Origin: Gammaproteobacteria bacterium | GTDB taxonomy: Bacteria > Pseudomonadota > Gammaproteobacteria > Pseudomonadales > Pseudohongiellaceae | Assembly: GCA_030682575.1 (NCBI GenBank) | Contig: JAUXNX010000003.1 | Span: 1-64,000, forward strand | Reading direction: 5' to 3' | Length of the DNA stretch: 64,000 bases | Part shown: positions 57,293 to 64,000 of the stretch, in pieces | Position numbering within the stretch: position 1 is the stretch's first letter | Layout: each line of letters begins with the position of its first letter | Translations under genes and position numbers: made by a program | Notes under the pieces: generated by a model | Databases searched by the model: none | Told to the model about the DNA's origin: nothing | The model's input: only the letters and a program-made list of their open reading frames with translations

Positions 57293-59941
57293 ATGATGCA
57301 CGCTGGCGACATGGAACTGCTCCATGCTTCAATGCACGCCAATTGGCTTTCTCCAGTCACATTTCTGCGGATCTTGCTTACCGTGCCACCTGCTACCTCC
57401 AGCACACTGCCCATCGACGCCGTCCTGCCTTCACTGCTGGAGGCGCTGGCTCGGCACACACGTTGCCTGCTGGTCGCCCAGCCCGGCGCAGGCAAGACAA
57501 CACGTGTGCCGTTGGCGTTATTGGGTTTGCAAGGGAGAAACTCTGATCAATCGGGGGCCGACCCGCTTCCAAAGTCTGAGCTCGACTCGTTGGGAGCAGG
57601 CAAATGGTTGTTGCTGGAGCCGCGGCGCGTTGCCGCGCGACTCGCGGCTGGCTACATGGCCGAACAACTGGACGAATCTCTGGGTCAGACAGTTGGCTAT
57701 CGGGTGAGGGGCGAATCGAAGGTCGGCAAGCATACGCGGCTGGAAGTGGTGACCCAGGGCATTCTCACCCGCATGCTGCAGGACGACCCTTCCCTGGAAG
57801 GTATTGTCGGTATCATCTTCGACGAGTTTCATGAGCGTAGTCTGGAGGCGGATCTGGGGCTGGCACTGGCGCTGGATGTCCAACAAGGACTACGCGATGA
57901 CCTGCGACTGCTGGTCATGTCGGCCACCCTTGATGTGGGCTCACTGCTGCAAGTGCTGGGCGCCGATACTCCGGTGATCGACTGCCCGGGCCGCGTCTGG
58001 CCAGTGACCACAATGCATCGTTCACCACCGCTGCGCGAACCGGCAGAGCGACACCAGGCGGCAGTGGTGAAGGAAGCATTGTCCTCGCAGGAGGGCGACA
58101 TCCTTGTCTTCCTCCCCGGACAGTCCGAGATTCGCCGCCTGCACAACGCCCTGCTCGACGCCCTGCCCCCTGAGATTGAGGTATTGGCCCTGCACGGCCA
58201 ACTTACGCTGACCCAACAGCAGAGTGTGCTGAATCCACTGCGGTCAGAGACCAAGCGCAGGCGCATCATTCTTTCGACCGCCATCGCCGAATCCAGCCTC
58301 ACCGTTCCCGGGGTGCGCATCGTCATCGATGCTGGCATGGAACGTGTGCCGGTATTCCAGCCCCGCTCCGGACTGACGACCTTGGACACACGGCGCGTCA
58401 ACCGCGCCAGCGCCGATCAGCGCCGGGGTCGGGCCGGACGCGAGGCGCCCGGGCAGTGCTATCGCTTGTGGTCGGAAGAGTCACCGCTTGCTGCCCATCG
58501 CGAACCGGAAATCCTGCAGGCCGATCTGTCCAGCCTGGTGTTTGAGCTCCTGCGCTGGGGAGTGCAGGACATGGGGCAACTGAGCTGGGTCAGCAGCCCT
58601 CCATCCGGAGCCCTCGCCAGTGCCAGACAGTTGCTGCAGACGCTGGGACTGGCGCAGGAGGATGGATTGCTGAGCCCGCTTGGTCGCCAATGCGCCCGCT
58701 GGCCCACCCATCCCCGGTTGGCCGTCATGCTGGAAGTCGCGTCCGCGAGCAAGGCCTTGCCACTTGCCTGTTGGATCGTGGCATGGCTGGAGGAATCCAC
58801 TGGCAGTCAGGAAATGGACATGGATATCGTGTTGAGCAAACGACCTGACCGGCAGGGCCGTGAACCCGCTGGTGTCGATGGTCGCTGGCTCAGAGCCGCA
58901 AGACAATGGGCCTCCCGCGCTGGCTGCTCGCTTGATGTTGCCGACCTGTCACCACTGCCAATGCTGTTGGCACGCGCCTACCCGGATCGTATCGCCCGCC
59001 GCCAGAATACTCCGGCGCCACAAACACAGAGCCCCACTCAAGGCAGAGCCCGTTACAAGCTGGTCAGCGGCGGGCAGGCTCTGCTGCCCGAAAATCATGC
59101 CTTGACCAAGGCAGAGTTTCTGGTCGCCGTGGAGCTGGATGGCGACGTCAGCGGCGCGCGCGTCTTTCATGCCATTGCCATTGAGCGCGCCGACATCGAC
59201 ATTGCCTTTCCGCAATCCCGCACCTGGCAACCGCAGATCCGCTGGGACAATGCCGCAGGACGCTTGGTTGGCGAGGAGGTGAAGTGTCTTGGAGACCTGG
59301 TGCTGGAGCAAAGGCCCCTCACCAGGCTGCCACCCGAGGCCATTCGCAAGGGCCTTCTCCAGGCCCTGCGCCAACGCGGCCAGTTGCCGTGGTCCGATGA
59401 GGATCAACAGCTGCTCGGTCGTCTGCGCCTTGTCCACAAAGTCATGAGTGACCGGTGGCCGGACGTGAGCGAGCCCTCACTGCTCGAATCCCTTGAACAC
59501 TGGCTGGCCCCACATCTGGACGGCATCACCCGCATGGAACAGTTGGAGCGTCTGCCCCTGGGCCGCTACCTGCAGGAGTCGCTGGACTGGTCACTGCAAC
59601 AGCAACTCGCACAGCTTGCCCCAACCCACATCGAGGTGCCGAGTGGCAGCCGCATCGTCATCGACTACAGTGGCGAGGAGCCGGTGCTGGCGGTAAAGCT
59701 GCAGGAGATGTTCGGCCAGACCAATACCCCAACAGTGGTGAATGGCCGCGTGCCGGTGCTGCTGCATCTGCTGTCTCCAGCCCGCCGCCCGGTGCAGGTG
59801 ACGCGGGATCTGGCAGGTTTCTGGGCCAACTCCTACTTCGAAGTGCGCAAAGACCTGCGTGGCCGCTACCCCAGACACCCATGGCCGGATGACCCGCTGC
59901 AGGCCGAGGCAACAGCGCGGGCGAAGAAGCGCGGCACGTGA
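57293..59941 (+). CDS. hrpB: ATP-dependent helicase HrpB
   Basis: DEAH-box RNA/DNA helicase. 882 aa. Walker A GAGKTT, DEFHERSLEADLG, SAT, and QRRGRAGR motifs are intact, plus the HrpB-specific C-terminal part (RYPRHPWPDDPLQA). The family normally starts near LPIDAVLPSLLEAL; the ORF-track start gives a ~40-residue extension. A GTG at 57383 is an alternative. GAGGG precedes the first ATG, at a longer distance than usual. Divergent to the PIN gene. Confidence 0.93.
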   Translation: MMHAGDMELLHASMHANWLSPVTFLRILLTVPPATSSTLPIDAVLPSLLEALARHTRCLLVAQPGAGKTTRVPLALLGLQGRNSDQSGADPLPKSELDSLGAGKWLLLEPRRVAARLAAGYMAEQLDESLGQTVGYRVRGESKVGKHTRLEVVTQGILTRMLQDDPSLEGIVGIIFDEFHERSLEADLGLALALDVQQGLRDDLRLLVMSATLDVGSLLQVLGADTPVIDCPGRVWPVTTMHRSPPLREPAERHQAAVVKEALSSQEGDILVFLPGQSEIRRLHNALLDALPPEIEVLALHGQLTLTQQQSVLNPLRSETKRRRIILSTAIAESSLTVPGVRIVIDAGMERVPVFQPRSGLTTLDTRRVNRASADQRRGRAGREAPGQCYRLWSEESPLAAHREPEILQADLSSLVFELLRWGVQDMGQLSWVSSPPSGALASARQLLQTLGLAQEDGLLSPLGRQCARWPTHPRLAVMLEVASASKALPLACWIVAWLEESTGSQEMDMDIVLSKRPDRQGREPAGVDGRWLRAARQWASRAGCSLDVADLSPLPMLLARAYPDRIARRQNTPAPQTQSPTQGRARYKLVSGGQALLPENHALTKAEFLVAVELDGDVSGARVFHAIAIERADIDIAFPQSRTWQPQIRWDNAAGRLVGEEVKCLGDLVLEQRPLTRLPPEAIRKGLLQALRQRGQLPWSDEDQQLLGRLRLVHKVMSDRWPDVSEPSLLESLEHWLAPHLDGITRMEQLERLPLGRYLQESLDWSLQQQLAQLAPTHIEVPSGSRIVIDYSGEEPVLAVKLQEMFGQTNTPTVVNGRVPVLLHLLSPARRPVQVTRDLAGFWANSYFEVRKDLRGRYPRHPWPDDPLQAEATARAKKRGT

Positions 59942-59995
59942 TGACAGTTCTTCCCGTCGTTGGTAACTTATGCAGTCACAACAGAGAGGGAGCCA

Positions 59996-60616
59996 ATGAT
60001 TCTTCCACCCCATACGAGATACGAAGGTAGCATTCATGTCCACGACGATCCCGTGGTCTGCGTCTTCGAGAATTTCCTTGGCGAGAACGAGATCCACCAT
60101 TTGATTCAGGCTGGCAGGGATGGGCTGAAACCCGCTCAGACCATTGTCGACAGCGGCAAGGTGGAGAACACGGGACGAACAGGCAAGGTCTGTTGGATTC
60201 CCCAGCACCATGACCCGGTGATAGCTGCTCTCGCGGCGCGAATCAGCGCAGTGGTGAGCCTGCCATTGACCAACAGCGAACCCTTCCAACTGGTCCACTA
60301 CACCGATTCTCAGAGTTACGCGCCTCATTTCGATGGCTGGAACCCGGCAACCGAAGCGGGCAAGCGCTGCATGGCCAGAGGCGGTCAACGGCTGGTCACC
60401 TGTCTGCTCTACCTGAACGATGTTCCGGGCAGTGGCGCCACTGTATTTCCACGACTCAAGATAGGAGTGGATGCCCGCAAGGGCCGAATGCTGCTCTTCC
60501 ACAACTGCGCCAACGGCACGACGGAACTGCATCCTGATGCTGTGCATGGCGGTATGCCAGTGCGTAACAGCGAGAAATGGATTTGTAACCTCTGGTTCCG
60601 CGAGCGTCACTTCTGA
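59996..60616 (+). CDS. 2OG-Fe(II) oxygenase, prolyl 4-hydroxylase type
   Basis: 206 residues. The iron site is HFDGW with the distal His in DAVHGGMPV, and the 2-oxoglutarate-binding Lys/Trp area near KWICNLWFRER. HYTDSQSYAPHFDGWNP, LLYLNDVPGSGATVFPRL are typical of bacterial P4H-like enzymes. ATG 59996 with AGAGGGAG directly before it is preferred over the ORF-track start. The protein substrate is unknown. Confidence 0.9.
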   Translation: MILPPHTRYEGSIHVHDDPVVCVFENFLGENEIHHLIQAGRDGLKPAQTIVDSGKVENTGRTGKVCWIPQHHDPVIAALAARISAVVSLPLTNSEPFQLVHYTDSQSYAPHFDGWNPATEAGKRCMARGGQRLVTCLLYLNDVPGSGATVFPRLKIGVDARKGRMLLFHNCANGTTELHPDAVHGGMPVRNSEKWICNLWFRERHF

Positions 60617-60655
60617 TCACCGATTTCGAAGTATCGCGCTCGGGTAATTAGTGGC

Positions 60656-62872
60656 CTAATGCCTCACGCTGTTAAACCGGGAGACCTGAGTAAATTGCAT
60701 GAAGGCGTCGAAATCCAGGGGCCGGGAAATGCCGTAACCCTGAAGAATGTCACAGCCACGCTCCACAAGTATCTCGATCGTCCGTTCGTCTTCCACACCT
60801 TCGGCAACCACAACCGCCCCAAGGCTGTGACCGAGAGTAATGCTCGCGGTTGCCAATGTCAGATTACGCTCGGATTGAGCAATATCCTGAATGAAGGTCC
60901 TGTCAATCTTGATCTCGTCGAAGTTGAATTCCTTCAGGTATTCCAATGAGGAGTAGCCAGTCCCATAGTCATCCAGGGCGATCTTCACACCCGCTCTTTT
61001 CAATACCTCGACATTGGCTATGATGGATTGGCGATCCTGCATGATGGCGGTTTCGGTAATCTCCAGAGTCAGGAACTTCGCGAAATCACCAAGCCGCTCG
61101 GTCATTTCCTCCACGACCCTGCGATCGGCCAGATCATTTGCGGAGACATTGATGGACAGTCGATTTTCCTGACCAGACTGTCGCCATTCTCCCAGGATCG
61201 CGATGGCCTGCTTGAATACCTCACGAGTAACGTCCTTGATGAGTCCCGCCTCCTCTGCCTGCACGATGAACTGATCAGGCGGCACCCAGCCGTGGTCCGG
61301 GTGCTGCCAGCGGATCAACATCTCGGCGCCGAGAATGCGTTTTGATCTGACACAGAACTGAGGCTGGTACACCCAACTCAGCCCCCCCGCCAGGAGTGTG
61401 GCCTTGAGATCAGACATCAGCGTCAGACTCCTCGGACTTGGCTCCATCGATGCATCATAAATCAGCAGCGGCAGTCCCTTGTCCTGCGCATGGATCACGG
61501 CAAGATCGGCCTTTCGCAAGAGCTCGGACTCATCGCCGGAATGGTTGGGAAACAGGGCCAGACCCGCCGTGACCTGCACATGAACAGGAACGCCCGCAAC
61601 ATCAAGGCTCCGACTGGTCAGTGCCATAAGAGTGTTGATCTGCGAGATCGCCTTTTCCCGATCCTCCAATTCGTCAAAAATGAAAGCAAATCGCCCCGTG
61701 CCGATATAACCAGTCGGTCCTTGGTAGTGGGACTTGATGAGCTTGGCAATTTGTCGGACAAGCGCGTCGGCGGCATTGAATCCGGCCGTGTGCTGGATGT
61801 ATTCCAGGTCTCGCAGGGCAAGTACACCAACGGCGACCGAATACTTCTGAAATGTCGCCGCAGCCAATGTCTGACTAAGGAAATTCCGGAAACAGTCCCG
61901 GTCGGGCAGGCCGGTTAGCGGGTCAGTGTCAGTCAGCTGCTTGAACTTCTTCCGTGCGGACCGCAGTTGCCGACGCTGTTGGTGCATCACCAGCATGATG
62001 CTCTGCCAACGGTTGCGATACGCCAGGAATGCAACCAGAGCCAGCGCTGCCAGAACCGCCAGAGGCAAAACCACCGCGATTGACTCCCGCAATGCCTGCT
62101 GGAGCGTCAGTGGGGCCCGGACCTCCAGCCACTGCTTGCGGAATTGATCGATTACTCCCTGCCGTTGCAGGCTCAGAATCGCCTCGTTCACTGTGGGTAG
62201 AAGCTCAGGTCGTTGCGGACTGATTGCAAAGGCATAACTGACAGGCAGCAGGGGCGGACTGAGCGCCACCAAGTTGACCAGATTCTCGTCGTCGATCGTA
62301 TGGCGGGCAATGCCAGCGGGAAGGAACGCCAGGTCCGCATGCCCGCTGGCAGTCATCCGCAGCGCGTCTGCCTCACTGGTTGCAGCAATGAATTCAATAT
62401 CCAGATCGAGTTTTTTCAACTCCTGCATTGCATATGCCCCATCTTCCATCGCCACTCTGTAACCCACCAAGGTGTCGAAGCTGCGATGGCTAACCATGTC
62501 GACAAGTCCGAACAACTGGTGGTATTCCATGTTGAATGGATCGGAGAACAGATAGCGGGCCTGCCGTTCGGGAGAAACAAACATTGGCACCATATCAATC
62601 TGGCCACTTGCCAATTCCTCCTGGATTCGGGGCCAGTCGCCAAAGCGATAGTCGGGTTCCCAGCCAGCTTCCCGGGCAATCACGCGGAAAATGTCGATGT
62701 CGAAGCCACCAGCCTGGTGATCATTATCCAAATAGTGAAAGGGGGGATAGTAGGCCGAACCACCAAAGGTGACCATTTCAACTTCAGCACCAGAGGAGGA
62801 GATCGTTATCCAGACTGAAAAGAGAAACACCGCATACTTCGGGGCCTGCTTGCAGCATTGCAGCGAACACAT
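60656..62872 (-). CDS. Membrane sensor with SBP_bac_3, degenerate GGDEF and EAL domains
   Basis: 738 residues. An N-terminal signal (MCSLQCC to SSSGAEV) precedes a periplasmic amino-acid-binding-like domain (about 35-265), then a membrane helix (about 272-295) and cytoplasmic GGDEF (about 310-470) and EAL (about 485-735). The GGDEF signature reads GTGRF, so it is probably not a cyclase. The EAL domain has AEMLIRW (E-M-L), NVSANDL, LEITETAIM, LDDYGTGYSS, KIDRTF, VAEGVED and may still be active. GAGGGG lies eight bases before the ATG at 62872. A ligand-gated c-di-GMP phosphodiesterase is likely. Confidence 0.88.
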   Translation of the reverse strand: MCSLQCCKQAPKYAVFLFSVWITISSSGAEVEMVTFGGSAYYPPFHYLDNDHQAGGFDIDIFRVIAREAGWEPDYRFGDWPRIQEELASGQIDMVPMFVSPERQARYLFSDPFNMEYHQLFGLVDMVSHRSFDTLVGYRVAMEDGAYAMQELKKLDLDIEFIAATSEADALRMTASGHADLAFLPAGIARHTIDDENLVNLVALSPPLLPVSYAFAISPQRPELLPTVNEAILSLQRQGVIDQFRKQWLEVRAPLTLQQALRESIAVVLPLAVLAALALVAFLAYRNRWQSIMLVMHQQRRQLRSARKKFKQLTDTDPLTGLPDRDCFRNFLSQTLAAATFQKYSVAVGVLALRDLEYIQHTAGFNAADALVRQIAKLIKSHYQGPTGYIGTGRFAFIFDELEDREKAISQINTLMALTSRSLDVAGVPVHVQVTAGLALFPNHSGDESELLRKADLAVIHAQDKGLPLLIYDASMEPSPRSLTLMSDLKATLLAGGLSWVYQPQFCVRSKRILGAEMLIRWQHPDHGWVPPDQFIVQAEEAGLIKDVTREVFKQAIAILGEWRQSGQENRLSINVSANDLADRRVVEEMTERLGDFAKFLTLEITETAIMQDRQSIIANVEVLKRAGVKIALDDYGTGYSSLEYLKEFNFDEIKIDRTFIQDIAQSERNLTLATASITLGHSLGAVVVAEGVEDERTIEILVERGCDILQGYGISRPLDFDAFMQFTQVSRFNSVRH

Positions 62873-63039
62873 GGAGACTACCCCTCTGGCCGCAGTTGTT
62901 GTTTTGAGTGCCGTATCAGGCCGTGTGAGTTTAGTCACACGGGAGGGGGCAAGTAAACCAGTATATTGACGGGCAATGTTTGTTTGTGGCAAGAGATGCC
63001 GGGCCGACCTTAGTGATGGTCTTGACGTTGATGATATAG

Positions 63040-63699
<660 letters not shown>

Positions 63700-63819
63700 A
63701 TTAGCCTGCAGATGCCTGCAAATAAGGCAATAAGCGAGAATAAGTTATGCAATGACGGCTCAGTTTTAGTAGAATCGCCGGTCTCCTCAATACTACCGAT
63801 CCAATTAACAGGTGTTTTT

Positions 63820-64000
63820 ATGGCCCGTATTACCGTCGAAGATTGTCTGGACAAGGTCGACAATCGCTTCCAACTGGTGATGATCTCCAGCAAGAGAGCC
63901 CGTCAGATTCAGACCGGTGGCAAAGACCCACTGGTGCCTGCTGACAATGACAAACCTACCGTGATTGCCCTGCGCGAAATCGCTGCCGGTCTGGTCGATG
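63820..64000 (+). CDS. rpoZ: RNA polymerase omega subunit (partial, cut by window end)
   Basis: The first 60 codons are present ([19 protein letters not shown], then [14 protein letters not shown]). This is the conserved omega start. It follows gmk by 120 bases, in which a TAGAAT element may be a -10 box. spoT would be expected further right. Confidence 0.96.
   Translation, partial: MARITVEDCLDKVDNRFQLVMISSKRARQIQTGGKDPLVPADNDKPTVIALREIAAGLVD

Noticed and set aside
59591-60610. 339-aa minus-strand ORF opposite hrpB end and the oxygenase
   Set aside because: Antisense shadow; both plus-strand genes show catalytic motifs.

Overview
The window is 64 kb of a gammaproteobacterial chromosome of moderately high G+C. 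The housekeeping gene order (ftsY-ftsE-ftsX-rpoH, rpmB-rpmG, radC/coaBC-algC-argB, slmA, pyrE, rph, yicC, gmk-rpoZ, cmoA-cmoB) places it in Gammaproteobacteria, near the Pseudomonadales or the marine oligotrophic gammaproteobacteria. Genus cannot be fixed by reading alone. No prophage, integrase, CRISPR array, rRNA or tRNA gene was seen. The only transposon-related gene is one RAYT-type transposase relative.

Layout: (1) 1-7.7 kb: an imperfect-palindrome intergenic repeat, uup (ABC-F ATPase), then a large membrane hybrid histidine kinase and its overlapping REC-EAL response regulator. (2) 8.3-24.8 kb, all on the minus strand: a long accessory block. Twelve tightly packed or overlapping genes, led by a TPR protein with a TonB-C-like tail, encode four lipoproteins (one very Ser-rich), a membrane TPR protein, a membrane PEGA protein with an FGE-like domain lacking cysteine ligands, a small secreted protein, a MotA/TolQ/ExbB channel, an actin/Hsp70-like protein, two vWA proteins with an ExbD/TolR-like transmembrane helix, and an M48 lipoprotein protease. 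A baeRF-type protein gene lies downstream. This looks like an undescribed envelope machine powered by a stator-type ion channel, and it is the main discovery candidate. (3) 25.1-34.7 kb: core genes mutM, coaD, yheT-like hydrolase, rsmD, ftsY-ftsE-ftsX, rpoH, a DUF423 protein, thiS-thiG, trmB. (4) 34.8-40.6 kb: a TAXI-type TRAP transporter (binding protein plus fused permease), a serine hydrolase with an altered SxxK motif, and a GT-C-like membrane protein. (5) 40.8-44.7 kb: a YgjP-like metalloprotease, cmoA-cmoB, and a RAYT-like protein with an altered HUH motif and a DnaA-C-like tail. (6) 44.7-53.0 kb: rpmG, rpmB, radC, coaBC, algC, argB, slmA, pyrE, rph, yicC. (7) 53.0-57.2 kb: accessory pairs, namely a Fic protein with a helical-repeat protein, and a PIN-domain protein with an Rnl2-like RNA ligase. 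(8) 57.3-64 kb: hrpB, a 2OG-Fe(II) oxygenase, an SBP-GGDEF-EAL sensor, gmk and the start of rpoZ.

How the genes work together: the stator-like cluster probably forms one transcription unit, judging by common strand, 1-14 nt overlaps and 2-81 nt gaps. Its predicted parts span the cytoplasm (actin-like protein), inner membrane (channel and single-pass anchors), periplasm (vWA, PEGA, TPR domains) and probably the outer membrane (lipoproteins). Two c-di-GMP-type proteins (REC-EAL and SBP-GGDEF-EAL) lie at opposite ends of the window; nothing in the sequence links them to the cluster. All calls come from reading the sequence and ORF translations. No database search was run.
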